From assembly GCA_018857735.1 (NCBI GenBank), contig JABMCL010001087.1, forward strand, positions 155,001 through 219,000: a stretch of DNA of 64,000 nt, written 5' to 3'. Origin of the DNA: Alviniconcha marisindica. Its lineage: Eukaryota; Mollusca; Gastropoda; Provannidae. The notes under the pieces are model-generated. The model had not been told where the DNA came from and made no database searches. It saw only the letters and a list, made by a program, of their open reading frames with translations. The position numbers were made by a program, and so were the translations under genes. Below are positions 22,982 to 34,480 of the stretch, one piece after another (within the stretch, counting starts at the first letter, position 1; each line of letters starts with the position of its first letter).

Positions 22982-25900
22982 GATATTGATCAGTCAGTAT
23001 CACATGTAGACACAGGTTTACACATGCACACACATGCATGCATGTACACACATATGCATACACCTACATTCATGTGCATACACATGCACACACATAGCAT
23101 GGTGGTTATTGCAGGACAAGTATCAACTGGATGATATGTGTGTGTAACCACAGCACAACGTCAGCCTGCAGCATCACTCGTGTCAGTACAAGATGTAACC
23201 CCAACAGTGACAGTGACATACCTAGTGGTTGTTACAGGGGTATCAACTGGGTGCTGGGTGTATCACCAGAGTACATTGTAAGCCTACAGCGTCACTCTGT
23301 CAATACATAATCAAGATGTAACTCCAACAGTGGCAGTGACATACATGGTGATTGTTACAGGGGTATCAACTGGGTGCTGGGTGTGTAACCAGAGTACATT
23401 GTAAAGTTGTAACCCCAACAGTGACAGTGACATACATGGTGGTTGTTACAGGGGTATCAGCTGGGTGCCCGGTGTGTAACCAGAGTAGATTGTAAAGCTG
23501 TAACCCCAACAGTGACAATGACATACATGGTGGTTGTTACAGGGGTATTAACTGGGTGCCAGGTGTGTCACCAGAGTACATTGTAAAGCTGTAACAGTGA
23601 CAGTGACATACCTAGTGGTTGTTACAGGGGTATCAGCTGGGTACTGGGTGTGTCACCAGAGTACATCGTAAGCCTACAGCGTTACCGTCAATACATGATC
23701 AAGTTGTAACCCCAACAGTGACAGTGACATGCATGGTGGTTGTTACAGGGGTATCAACTGGGTGCTAGGTGGCAAGGTGCAGATGCATGTTGGTCTACAA
23801 TTCCTGAAGCTCTTGATGTTCTTGGTACTCTCACATTTCTACTGGGTGCTGGCATCCCGAGCCCTGCGATGTGAAGCTGCCATCAAAAGGTGAGGGCTTT
23901 AAGCCTTTAGCGTGATTTTTGTTGTTGTTTCTTTCTCAAGCAAGGAGATGCACCATTTTGTGTTTAAAATTTGTACTGGCATACAGTGATTGATTTTGAA
24001 AGTGAGACATGCACTACCCAGCCACATAAGGAATTATTTGATAACGAATAAATTAATTATTATATACTGTATAGGGAAGGGTGATTTTGGGTATGTTTGT
24101 CTGTGTTTGTGTGTATGTTGACTAGAATCTGTGAGAATTCTCTTTTCTGCAGTGCAGTGTGAGTGAAGACATTAAACAACCAGTGGAAATTGGAATTGTG
24201 TGTATATAATGCCACCAGTTTTGTTCTACATACTTCGTTCATTCTAGCCATGCAGGCAACTGTACAGTTATATGAGGGTAAAGTCTTTCATGTTGGCAGT
24301 ATGGTCTTTTAATGTGTTACACTCGTGTGTGCAGAATCATGTATCCAGCTGTCGGGGTGGTGATGCTGTACTATGTGGTGACAGCATCTCTGGCCATGAT
24401 CAACATGAGTTCCGACGCAGACCAGTGTATGGGTGAGTAGGGAGATGGGGGAATCGGGATTCCTGTCCACACACACACACACAGCCAGCACAGGGGGTGG
24501 GGTCGGGGGTCGAGTCCACACAGCATACAGATATAGCAGAAGATTCTTGTCTACACATAAAAACATGAAGGTGTATTTGTGTGTGTATGTGTTGGCTGGG
24601 TGGTGGGGGGGGAGTTACACTTTACAAAAGCACAAACCATCATGTTCAGCATTTCCAGTGATACAGTGTTTTACTTCAGTGACCAGCTCATTGATTCAGA
24701 TTAGCTGAACTCTTCCACACTGACTTGATGATCAGGAGCCTATCCATACCTCCAAGGTGTACTGTAGTGAAAAAGTTGTAACATAAGAAAGTCGAGGACA
24801 ATTTTGTAGATTAGTATTGTGTCCTGATATCCTGGTGGCTGATGTAACAACTAAAAACATTTTTCAAACAAACAACTGAAAACCTCCCCGAAAACAACAA
24901 CAACAACAAAAAACGTGTTTTGTTTTGGAGAAGAAGAAAAAAGATCCAGTAATTATGCAGGGATAAATTATTGAAGTTTTTGTGTGCTGATGCTAACCTG
25001 AAAAACATCTCAGACGAACGAAAGGCATGCACTTCTGCTTGGTTTTTGTGAGGCAGAATCACATGTCTTGAGAAGTAAAGAAGACTCGAATTTGCAGTGT
25101 TCTCCATTTCAGATACCTTCATATTTGGCTTGCTTGATGTCAGACAAATCTACCTGAATCTGCACTAGGGACATGTAGCACGATTGATTGGCTGTCTTAT
25201 TATTTGTAATACTTTATATATGGCTTGTATCACTGTGTGTTATTTGTTAATGCACTGTATCAGTGGAAAATCACCTAAAGCAAATTCCTGTGCACATTTT
25301 AATGTCATTGGGTGGTCAGTATCCTTGTATCCATGTATTTTGAAAGTGTGACGGCATGTGGTGCTGGGTTGATGCTGTGTTCTATTGTGTGTGCATATGT
25401 GTGTGTGTGTGTGTCAACAGAGCCGTACTGGTTGTTGATGTCAGCCATGGAGGTGGTGCTGGTTCAGTTCTTTGCCCTGGCAGCTGTTCACATCACCCGG
25501 CGACTCAATGAAATCTCCACGCTCGATTCAGTGCGCTGGGCACAGAAGCGCGACTTGTGGTGGTAAGATATTGGGCAGGCTAATCATGTATTGGCAGAAG
25601 CATTATGAAGGTTTGATCAGATATTTCTGTGACAATGCCAGCCAGAGAACATAAACACATTTTACTGGCATTTAAAAGGCAACTAATTGTCCATCGTTTG
25701 TATGTTGTACAGTAGGTATGTACACCTGGTTTGATGCACATCATCGGCCTCAAACTTTCCATGTTTTTCCTTTTCACTTAACTTTTTAACTATTTTGACA
25801 TTTCCACTGCAAGTTCTCATGGAGGCCATTTGGGCACATTGGGAGTAAGAAGGCTAGTTTTCACAAAGTACATTTTGAGTACTTTGGGAGTAAGGGAACT

Positions 25901-26665
25901 AGTTTTCGCAAATCTCATTTGGTACAGTGGGAGTAAGAGGACTACTTTTCACAAAGCTCATTTTGGTACATTGGGAGTAAGAGGACTAGTTTTCACAAAG
26001 CTCATTTTGGTATGTTGGGAGTAACCATTGGGAGAACTAAAGAGGACTAGTTTTCACAAAGCTCATTTTGGTATGTTGGGAGTAACTTCAGTAAGAGGAC
26101 TAGTTTTCACAAAGTTCATTTTGGTACGCTGGGAGTAAGAGGACTAGTTTTCACAAAGCTCATTTTGGTACATTGGGAGTAAGAGGACTAGTTTTCACAA
26201 AGCTCATGCTTTATGTTGGTGCAGACAACACAAGGCACAAACTCCGATGAAATTTTATGGAACAGATTTTGGGGGCTTGCATTGACACATTGCTTTTGGG
26301 TCATTGGCAACTGTCATTGTTGCATGAGGCAGATGATTGAACATGATACAAAAATAAAAAAAAAAAACTGTTGATTTTGGAGGTTTTGAAATTAGTTTTT
26401 ATGTGAAATATATGACTGTGTTTTTTCTGATGTGCAGCATTGTCTTTGTGCTGGAGTTTTCTGCAATAGTGACACTAATATATGACAGCACCATTCAGAT
26501 AGGTGAATATTTCAGGTTTTTATGTGCATGTGTTTGTCATAAGAGGGAAATTGTTTGCTGTATCTTGATACTTTTCTCATAATTATAGAGGATTTAAAAA
26601 GTGGAACAAAATACAATGTTAGTTTGGGTTTTAAGTTTTAGCTCCTTCTAAAGGAGTGTGTTGTG

Positions 26666-26723
<58 letters not shown>

Positions 26724-29700
26724 CATTTTGTTGTATGCATTGAATTTTGAAAATCTGTACATTTAAAGAATGTGTAAGTGTTTAGGGCCTGTGCGGGTTA
26801 GGCACTTCAAATCGCCATTATTATTATTCTTTATACACTGTATGTACCAGGTTTATTTAAACTAGGTTGAATTGCTTTTAGTGGCTACATACTAATATAG
26901 TTACTCTGTTGGTGTACACTGACTTCTAAAACAAAGGCCCAGCTTGGCATGGCCGGAGTAACCATGCCCTGCTTAGATGGAGAGACGGTCCAAGCTGCAA
27001 AGCTGTTGGAACGGAAAGGGTTAAATAATAAACTGCATGCTGAATCCGTCCTTTGTCATGCTGTTCACAAAGAGGGTGGTGATGATTTGTGTCTTTGTTT
27101 CTGTTCCAGTGGGAGATAAGGAAGTGGGGTGCGGTGCAATTTTTGTAAGTAATCCATGGCATGGCATTTGTTTGTGTAAGGAAGTAGCGATTATTGTGTG
27201 TGATAACTGATGTGAAAGTAATTTGTGAAAGAGTAAGATATTGTGCGTCCATTTTTTTTTCCAGCTGTGACATTTGATTTAAACAGTAGGATGACAAGAT
27301 TAAGTGCATGATTTCTGTAATGGTTTTGTATAAGTTATCAAATATCACCTTCACATGAACAGACATAAAACATTGATAAACAAATTGTATGAGTTAAAAT
27401 GCTAAGAGCTGGAACCCTGCATCATTATTTCTACCCTTTTTGGGGGATGAGGTGGGGTGGGGTCTAGAAAAGGGAACAGGCAACTCAAGTACATGACAAC
27501 TATAGCATGTGAGGGAGAGTCACTTAGTTTTAAGCAAAGTGAGTAAATGAATATACTGAAGGACTGTATATATATATATATATATATATATATGTTCTCT
27601 GTTTTCTTTCAGAACTACAAGCAGTCTCTCTACTCTCCAATTTTCGGTACATTTATGGTAAGTGTATTATTATGTTGATTGAATCCTAATTATCAGAATA
27701 AATTGTACTTCCACTGAGGGTGTTAACCACAGAAACCACAAGGCTTATTAGGGACAGAGTTGTGGGAGGAGTGACCAGCCCTATATGTATTGGGCGGTTC
27801 AGGTGGAGTTGTTAACTCGCTTGACTTTTGCCCGGCATCACTTAAGTTCCTTGGCTGCTTTTACTTCCGGTGCGTACTTTCTTCACAGTGGAAGGTGGTG
27901 ACAGTGAATTTGCTAATACTACACTGCCAACTTAAAAGGCATTTTTGGAGGCCCATAGTCAGAATGGGTCTGGCAACAAGCAATAACTTGTTGGCAACAA
28001 GCAATACCTTGTTGCTCATGCCATAGGATGCCCTCAAACACACTTTTTTCCACGAATTTGCGATCTTCTGGTCAGCCAAAAAACAACACAGACACTTTTT
28101 TTCTACCCTCCATCCCCTTTCCCTGGTAATTTTTGCAACTTCAGCAGTGGTGGCATTTGTATTGCTTCGCAATTCTAGGTTCAGCTTCCATTGTTATACA
28201 CAGCGTGAAGCAAACCTACTCAGAAATCGGCCTGGAAATGACGCTCCGACCTCTTGCAACTTCTTGCGTGAAAGATTACAAAGAGCATTCACTCGTGCAA
28301 ACCAGCTTCACTGAACCGTCCAATATAGGTGCAGACAAAATGAGAAAAATAAAATACAGCAATGACTGGCACCGTTCGGGTTATGAAGCTGTAGAACTTT
28401 GTTCACTACTCCGTCCCAGTCCCTGTCCAAATGTGACTGACCTCCATCACATGGTTGACTGGCTGTTAGAAAATGCTTGTGCATATGGACTGATTTTACA
28501 AATTTGACTTGAGAAACGGTTTGCATATATTTACAAGTTTCCTGTTGCTTGGCACTGAATAAAGAATGCTTGAACAGTGGGTTGAATGAACACTGCTAAA
28601 CTCACTCAACCAAGGCCAAACATGGCAATGCCCTTGCATCAAGATGAGGCATATGAAAAAGTTGTAAATGTAAGAAGATTTGTGAAATGTGCGTTTGCTT
28701 ATGACAGAGATCCGAACACATAAGTGGTTAAAAAGAACGCTAATTTAAGAGGACAGTACAAAAGACGGGTGAATTTTGGGGGTAATTTCCTTTTTCAAAG
28801 CCACAGACCAACAGTTACACAATGATAAATGAAAGTATTGTACTTATCCATTGTTGTACTCATGGCATGGCAGAGTTTGATCATCCTGAGGTGGTCCTCT
28901 GTGGTTGACAGGATGTTAAAATCCAGTGACTAACTGACTTGTTGGTGTGCCAGGGGTGATGGTAACGTGTTATTCCTGGTATTTTACTGGTTAAGATTGG
29001 CGAATACCAGGAATCAGTCATACGTACTGGCTGTTATTTTTCTTTACCAGTGCTCGTAAAAATAAGTAAATGCAACATACAGAGAGACGGGGGGAAGAGA
29101 GAGAGAGAGCATGTTGTGTACGTGTGTGTGTGTGCATGTGTGTTCTAGACAAAGAAGGGAATAGGGTGTTTGCTAGTACAGTAGTAGTAGAGCTCTAGTT
29201 GTAGCATCTGCAGATGGCAGTGTATCTGACCAGTCACAGTGATTGACTGGTTTCCGTGAACCCCTTTCGCTACCTTGTAGATGTCACACCGGTTTGAAAA
29301 ATGTCTGGCGCGATCACTGATACTGTGTGCCTTGTTCCTTGGTTTCAGGTGATCAAACTGCTGATCCCTATTTGGGCCATGCTCTACGCCTTCCAGCCAA
29401 ACATAGTGAATGGTGAGCAGGAGCACACCTACCCAGGCTACAGTGAAGATGGGGTAAGCACGCATTTCTGCTTCTTCTGCATGAGCAATGGGAATTGGGG
29501 GTATGGGTCCCTGCTGTGGATGTTTGCAGTATTTGCCGAATACTGATACTCCGAAAATCAGAGCATACTAGGGACCCACACCCCCAATTCCCAGGCTCGT
29601 TTTTTCCCCAGAGGCTTCACCAGGAAGGGTTTGGGGGGAAGGCTTGGGTCGATGCTGACGAGGAGATGGTCCAGAAATCGGCTGTTCCAGAAGTAGCATG

Positions 29701-30486
29701 ACCTAGCTGAGTCCAAGCCCTTGAGGAAGTTGAGTGGCTTTGACAAATCCTGCTTGGAGAGCAGTGGTGTTAGGTTCTAGAGTGCGGCAGAGTCTTGGTG
29801 GTTTGCGAAGATCCCACCCCAGCTGTGTCCACTGAGAGGGTGCAGTCACTTGTCAGTCCTGTGTCAGAGGGGTGCAGAGAGTCTCTAGAACGGTCCCGCT
29901 TGCTTGTGTGGAGTTGGCGTTAGGTGAGATGACAGTTCTGGGCCTGCCCTGGTCTGTTGAAATTGTCTCTTAATGGAGACCAGTAACAGGTCATTCTAGC
30001 TGTTGAATATATTTATATGAAAATGGAAGCAATGCAAAGCATCATCATAATGTGTGATCCAGAAGGGAACACAATCTGATGTTTGTGATATGTTTTAATG
30101 TGCAAAAATCTGAAACAAGCATTCTAAAACACGTAAAAGGTTAAGAAGAATGCTATTTATTAGGACAAAACGCAACCTGCAAATTTTCAGGGTAATCCCT
30201 ATTATTAAGCTACAAAATGACACTTAAATGGTTGAAAATGAGATGGAAAGCTATCACTTATGTGTTTTAGGTTGAGTTATGTTGTTTTAATGTGCAGACG
30301 TACGGGTCAGCCTACAGTGACGACTCCCAGTACCGTCAGCTATACCACCCTACAGATATGTACCACAGTGTCAGCAGTCTCCCCGACATCTCCCCTTCTC
30401 CCAGTGCTGCCACAGACCCCCGTCTTGGCCTGTCCAACCCAGCTCTCAGCCGCAACTCAACTGCTACACTGGAACCCATCACCTGA
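22120..30486 (+). CDS. Seven-span membrane protein, family not recognised (10 coding exons, 347 aa)
   Basis: Coding exons lie at 22120-22205, 22591-22728, 23749-23889, 24335-24432, 25421-25562, 26438-26502, 27110-27144, 27613-27657, 29349-29453 and 30298-30486. All have AG/GT borders and matching phases, and sum to 1044 nt. The start ATG has an in-frame TAG at 22102 in the same exon, which fixes the N-terminus. The product has a 29-residue N-terminus without a signal peptide, then hydrophobic spans at about residues 30-51, 61-81, 89-110, 123-144, 157-179, 201-223 and 243-265. An 80-residue polar Ser/Pro/Tyr-rich tail follows. Cys153 and Cys231 fall in loops on the same predicted side. Seven spans with a phosphorylatable tail suggest a receptor-like or transporter-like protein. 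I compared it mentally with TPRA1, GPR137 and OST-alpha and saw no convincing match, so no function is assigned. Confidence 0.85.
22591..22728 (+). CDS. Membrane-protein gene, exon with spans 1 and 2
   Basis: The acceptor ends tgttgcag and the donor is gtcagt. It encodes span 1 (NVVLCVLSVCTALLCVV) followed by a basic loop KVIRLHMQQSQ and most of span 2 (HHYFIFYLATISCCIG). It ends in phase 2 (GG). Confidence 0.9.
22755..23090 (+). repeat. Three-copy repeat interleaved with CA microsatellite
   Basis: The block gcagatattgatcagtgtca plus an acacaggtttacacatg tail occurs at about 22758, 22828 and 22978, each followed by a CA tract. It lies at the start of intron 3 of the membrane-protein gene, directly before the acceptor minisatellite. 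Confidence 0.85.
23100..23770 (+). repeat. Minisatellite built from the exon-4 splice acceptor
   Basis: The unit is about 122 bp, with a shorter 85-91 bp form. The motif gttacag|gggtatcaactgg recurs at 23231, 23354, 23445, 23536 and 23621, and finally at 23742 at the real exon. A diverged first copy lies at about 23105. Each unit carries an acceptor, the first codons of exon 4 and a downstream attgtaag that resembles a donor. Confidence 0.9.
23749..23889 (+). CDS. Membrane-protein gene, exon with end of span 2 and span 3
   Basis: The acceptor ends gttacag and the donor is gtgagg. It begins G-GIN-W-V-L-G-G-K, then span 3 (VGLQFLKLLMFLVLSHFYWV) and a basic loop ending AAIKR. The acceptor and first 20 bases are also the core of the minisatellite just upstream, so other acceptors exist. 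Only this copy continues into an open, conserved-looking membrane segment. Confidence 0.9.
24335..24432 (+). CDS. Membrane-protein gene, exon with span 4
   Basis: The acceptor ends gtgtgcag and the donor is gtgagt. It encodes IMYPAVGVVMLYYVVTASLA and a short loop holding Cys153, ending in phase 1. Confidence 0.88.
25421..25562 (+). CDS. Membrane-protein gene, exon with span 5
   Basis: The acceptor ends caacag and the donor is gtaaga. It encodes EPYWLLMSAMEVVLVQFFAL and then the largest polar loop, HITRRLNEISTLDSVRWAQK. It ends in phase 2, and the next exon completes Cys202. Confidence 0.9.
25830..26215 (+). repeat. ~44-bp minisatellite in an intron of the membrane-protein gene
   Basis: Roughly eight to nine units of a sequence containing gggagtaagaggactagttt and tcacaaagctcattttggta. 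The last units carry small insertions. Confidence 0.85.
26438..26502 (+). CDS. Membrane-protein gene, exon with span 6
   Basis: The acceptor ends tgtgcag and the donor is gtgaat. The short exon encodes IVFVLEFSAIVTLIYDSTIQ. It is supported by the phase match on both sides. Confidence 0.85.
26662..26721 (+). repeat. GT microsatellite in intron
   Basis: About 28 GT units. Confidence 0.95.
27110..27144 (+). CDS. Membrane-protein gene, 35-nt microexon
   Basis: The acceptor ends ctgttccag and the donor is gtaagt. It encodes V-GDKEVGCGAIF, including Cys231. It is short, but both splice sites are strong and the phase (1 to 0) fits its neighbours. Confidence 0.75.
27613..27657 (+). CDS. Membrane-protein gene, 45-nt exon at start of span 7
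   Basis: The acceptor ends tctttcag and the donor is gtaagt. It encodes NYKQSLYSPIFGTFM in phase 0 at both ends. The first half of span 7 is split from the second by the following intron. Confidence 0.8.
27794..28325 (+). repeat. Dispersed ~520-bp repeat, copy 1
   Basis: It is alignable along its length with 41221-41735: shared blocks include cttgacttttrcccrgcatc, tctggcaacaagcaa, and cttcttgcgtgaaagattac. It has no recognisable coding content. It lies in an intron of the membrane-protein gene. Confidence 0.85.
28705..28850 (+). mobile_element. Single arm of the foldback family
   Basis: atccgaacacataagtggtt and aaaaagaacgctaattta begin the copy, followed by gaattttgggggtaattt. It lies in the last large intron of the membrane-protein gene. 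Confidence 0.75.
28965..29335 (+). repeat. Dispersed repeat with internal GT tract, copy 1
   Basis: ttttactggttaagatt..., tactggctgttatttt, a GA/GT tract, tgttctaga, tatctgacc, cgctaccttgtagatgtcac and gcgatcactgata occur in this order. The same order is found at 49135-49620. Confidence 0.8.
29349..29453 (+). CDS. Membrane-protein gene, exon with rest of span 7
   Basis: The acceptor ends ggtttcag and the donor is gtaagc. It encodes VIKLLIPIWAMLYAFQPNIV and then an acidic stretch ending YSEDG. A dispersed repeat ends about 15 bases before its acceptor. Confidence 0.88.
30125..30245 (+). mobile_element. Single arm of the foldback family
   Basis: aaaacacgtaaaaggttaag is followed by aattttcagggtaatccc. 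It ends about 50 bases before the acceptor of the last coding exon of the membrane-protein gene. Confidence 0.65.
30298..30486 (+). CDS. Membrane-protein gene, last coding exon
   Basis: The acceptor ends tgtgcag. It encodes a 62-residue polar tail rich in Ser, Pro and Tyr (for example SVSSLPDISPSPSAATDP), ending LEPIT and then TGA at 30484. No membrane segment is present. Confidence 0.85.
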   Translation, partial: TYGSAYSDDSQYRQLYHPTDMYHSVSSLPDISPSPSAATDPRLGLSNPALSRNSTATLEPIT

Positions 30487-30589
30487 GGAAGGGTCACTTG
30501 GGGGTCGCAAAGGGTCTCAGGGAATGCTGGCTGCCGCTCGCAACATCCCCAAAGAAAGCAGCAAGAACAAGTGCTTCAGCTGGCTTCGT

Positions 30590-30840
30590 ACCCCGTCTCC
30601 TGGAAAAATATACCTGTAATACTGCTTGGCCCTCTCCTGGAAAAATATACCTGTAATACCGTCTCCTGGAAAAATGTACCTGTAATATCTCTCAGACCTC
30701 TTCTGGAGAAAAATACCTGTAATCCTGCTCAGCCCTCTCCTGGAAAAACAAACCTGTAGTACTGCTTGGCCCTCTCCTGGAAAAACATACCTGTAAAGCC
30801 GCTCGGCCCTCTGCTGGAAACATGCCTGGAATGCCGTTCA
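30590..30840 (+). repeat. 37-bp minisatellite after the stop codon
   Basis: Units such as cctggaaaaatatacctgta plus atactgcttggccct repeat six to seven times in the presumed 3' UTR. Confidence 0.8.
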
Positions 30841-30900
30841 GTGCTCTCAGTTATCTTTCTTCTGTGGCCCTCCTTTGATGAAACCCTTCTCTCATTGTCA

Positions 30901-30902
30901 AA

Positions 30903-30962
<60 letters not shown>

Positions 30963-30963
30963 A
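30901..30963 (+). repeat. CT microsatellite in probable 3' UTR
   Basis: About 30 CT units with one interruption. Confidence 0.95.
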
Positions 30964-33900
30964 GGAATATCTTTCTTTCTCTCCAACTTTGTGCAGCTCT
31001 TACTTCAGGGGGGAGGTGCTGGGAAGGTTTTTCTTCTCTCTGTCTTTGGGAAAGCTGTCTGTTTCTCTTTGCTGGAAAGCATACTTGCAGTCTGCGTCCT
31101 AACTGGGAATCCCATGTCAAGCAAAATTTCTCTGACACACAGGCCACTCCAACAGCCCACTCCTGGGAAAATGAAGTGGTCTCACATTATGTGAAGCCCT
31201 TGCTAAGTAAGTCTTGTCTCTTATGTAGCTTATTGTTGAGGAAAATGACTTCAGTGTCATTTTCACTGGGGAAATATTTTTAATGTCTTGTACCCAGTTT
31301 GTCTCTTTCTTTTTTTTTTATAGGGAAGAAACAAACAGCTGTGTTGTTTGTCACATATCGTGATGGGGAAAATCTGTTTCTTATTTCAAGTAGATCTTGG
31401 AGCCTCTGTTTCTAATGTCTCTAACATTGTAGCTCTCATGGGGAAAATGTGTCTAGGGTGTTGTGCTTTCCTTCAAAAATTCCGTTCCTGTTTGTCATGG
31501 AATCTCTTCTGGGAAAGGTGAATCTATCAGTCTGACTGAGCTGTTTTAAAAGAAAATCTCAAGTTCTGGATACATCTCTCCCCAGGGAAAGCATGTAGCT
31601 TCACTAAGCCAAAGAACAGCTGTTTTGTCATTTCAGTGAAGGAAAAATATGATCAGAACTGATGGAAGTGTGCTGCTCATGGTGGATTTTTTTTGGTTTA
31701 GTTTTATCTTCGTCACTTTGTAGGAGTCTGAGTTCATTTCCATGAGAATATAGCACATATTCTCTCCTCTCCAGGAGAGAACTCGATAATCTGAGGGCAC
31801 TCTGTCTCCTTTTTTTTTGGGGGGGGGGGGTGGTACTATATCTGTACTGTACTTGTGATCTGAGTTTAAACTTTTAAAAAGAAAGAAAAAAAAAGGAGCA
31901 AGCAACAACAGTTTTGTTAATAAAGACAAGAGAGCACATTTTTATTATGTGCTTAGAGGACATTTCATGTTTGATTCGCATTGTATATGTAATATATATA
32001 TATATTCAGTTTAACTTACACAGGGTCTTTTGTGTTTTTATTACTTCAGTTTTCATATACACTATAATCTGATTTTCAGCATCAGTTGTGAGTTATTTGT
32101 GCATTTTTTTCCCTTCTGTTTAAAAAATAAATCAATCAGGAAGTCTTTTCTTGCTAGTCTGAATCTCAAGCAAGTTCAGTGGTGTTAAGTATTTTGTATT
32201 TTTCATTGATAATTGAGATCCACATGTCCTAAAAGACTGTATAGTACTTTAGTAGGTAGTTAAATCATTAGAAATTTACATTTCCCTTTTTAGATGTACA
32301 TCCAAGCCTTCAATTCATCTGTTTTCCCTTTTTTTCTTCTCTTTTTTTCCTAGTCACCTCTTCATTTCATTTTTGTTGTTTAGCACTGAGTAAGGCTACA
32401 AAATGTCTTGTGATTCATGTGAACAATTGTAAAAAAGGAAATTTTTGCCTCTTGGGTTTGCCAAGGGAGACCATCCATGCATGGGTAAAAATGGCCAGGG
32501 GAGATTTCTTGCATGGGTGAGTGGGCATTGGCAGAAAACCTGAAATTACGCCGTTCAGCCAGACGGGTAGTCCGCAGTTGAGGCTAGAAACGCTGTTGGG
32601 GTACTAAGGGAGGTAACGATTGTGAAAATTGAATTGCTTCCCTTGGAGCTGGCCAGGGGAGGTGATTTGTGGAAAGGTAAAAGTGGTCAGGGGAGATGAT
32701 TTGTGCAACCGTGAAAGTGGATGGCGAAAATGCTGACGTCCCGCTAGCTGTTCATGGGGTGACTGGCAGGCAGGGGCAGAAACATTGTGAGATTAGTTGT
32801 TGGGGGGGATAATAATGATTGTATAATGTAAAAATGAAACTTCCCTCCTTCCCACCCCTCCCCCCAGCTTTGAATTGATGGGACTGCTTTGCTTACCAGA
32901 GCTGTTTCCTTGCACACTGGAAAGACAAGATGCAATGTCAAACACAGCGACATGCCAGTATTGAGTCATGTTTGAAGAGAAGTGTTGTTGTTTCACCAGC
33001 GGTGTCATGTGAGGATTTAGGCATCGCCTGTGTGGCCATTTTTCAAGACTGAGATTTCAGGATTCAGAGGGCTACACTCCCGCTTGTCCCTGACATTTAC
33101 AGTTTTGTCTGGTCGTGTGTGTGTGTCGTAGCACTGTTTGTATAGTCATGATTTTAGATGGTAGTGAACACAGTTACTGAGCATGCCTGTTTTTTTTAAA
33201 GTATTATGCACATGTTATACAAATTGAATTCATGTTGTCTTGTGTGAGTTTTGTGATTTTGATGTCGTTATAAAGTGATAATCAATGACATTGGAAGGTG
33301 ATATTCCTTCTGGCATTATTCACATTTGAAACAAGTCCTTCACACTAATACAGAATGTGCAATAACCAAAGCCTGGGTACTTTATCTTTTTCTCCTCCTA
33401 GCCAGTAATTGATAATTAGCATTTTCAAAGACAAAAAACAAACAACAAAAACTGAAACACCCAGATGGGCCATTTACACCATATGGATTGGGCCAGGCCC
33501 TGATGTAATCTATGTGGGCTGCCGCATTTATAACTACAATGTAAACTTGACTAGAGTCAGAAGTTTGACAGCCTTCTCACTTCATCTGTCTGCTGTATCT
33601 GTACCTCTCCCCCACAGCTCTACATACCAGACACGCATATGATGGAATGCGTGCTGTGTCAGCCAAACTCAGGGGCCCCAGAAATGTTCGCGGCTGTGTA
33701 AATGGCCCCAAACTTCAAGAGCAGCAGATCTTGCACATGTGTTTCCAAACATTTTAAAAGTTGTAATCCTAAAAATTGCTTAGTCAGAACTTGCCATTAT
33801 TGTCATATTTAAGTGCCATTCAGCTAGCTTCTTTTTTCTTTTTATTTAGGTTACAGTCTAATTCCTTCTGATGACAAGAATTATAAGAGGATGTTACTAC

Positions 33901-34109
33901 ATTTAGTCAATATTGCATGTATTTGATTGAATTGACTGAATATTTTGAACAGCCTTTGTTTTTGAGGTTAGTTCTTCAAGTGTTTTATGCTGTGTACAAT
34001 GTAATATTGAATCTTTAGTTTGTGTTGCTTGCTAAGTTGTGTCAAGCACTTAGTGCTTGCTGCAAAGGAGGAAAGTTTTGTATGTTTTCTCACTCAGGTT
34101 TCATTAGTC

Positions 34110-34480
34110 AGACACCAAAGGGGAACCAACGGGAAGAATAATCATGGGCCATACCAGTAGGAATGGAAAGAAGAAAAAGATGGCAGTTTTTCACTCAGTT
34201 TCAGGTCCTATTTGTTAAAACATCAACTGTTTAAAAGTGCGACCATGATGGCAGATGAGGGAAGAAGAATCATGGGCCATAACAGTAGGAATGGAAAGAA
34301 GAAAAAGATTGCGTTTTTCACTAAGTTTCTTGTCCTGTTTGTTAAAAACATCAACTGTTTAAAAGTGTGACCATGAAGGTGGATGAGGGAAGTGAAGGCG
34401 GATGAGGGAAGAAGAATCATGGGCCATACCAGTAGGAATGGAAAGAAGAAGAAAAGAAAAAGATGGCAGTTTGTACTCGG
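34110..34480 (+). repeat. ~130-bp tandem repeat, three copies
   Basis: The block agaatcatgggccatamcag (m = a or c) with aggaatggaaagaagaaaaa is repeated at about 34135, 34265 and 34410, each followed by a gtcctatttgttaaaa-like tail. Confidence 0.8.

Noticed and set aside
30260..30619. 119-codon + frame overlapping the last exon
   Set aside because: It is in a different frame from the spliced gene, is not supported by phase, and runs into the 37-bp repeat.
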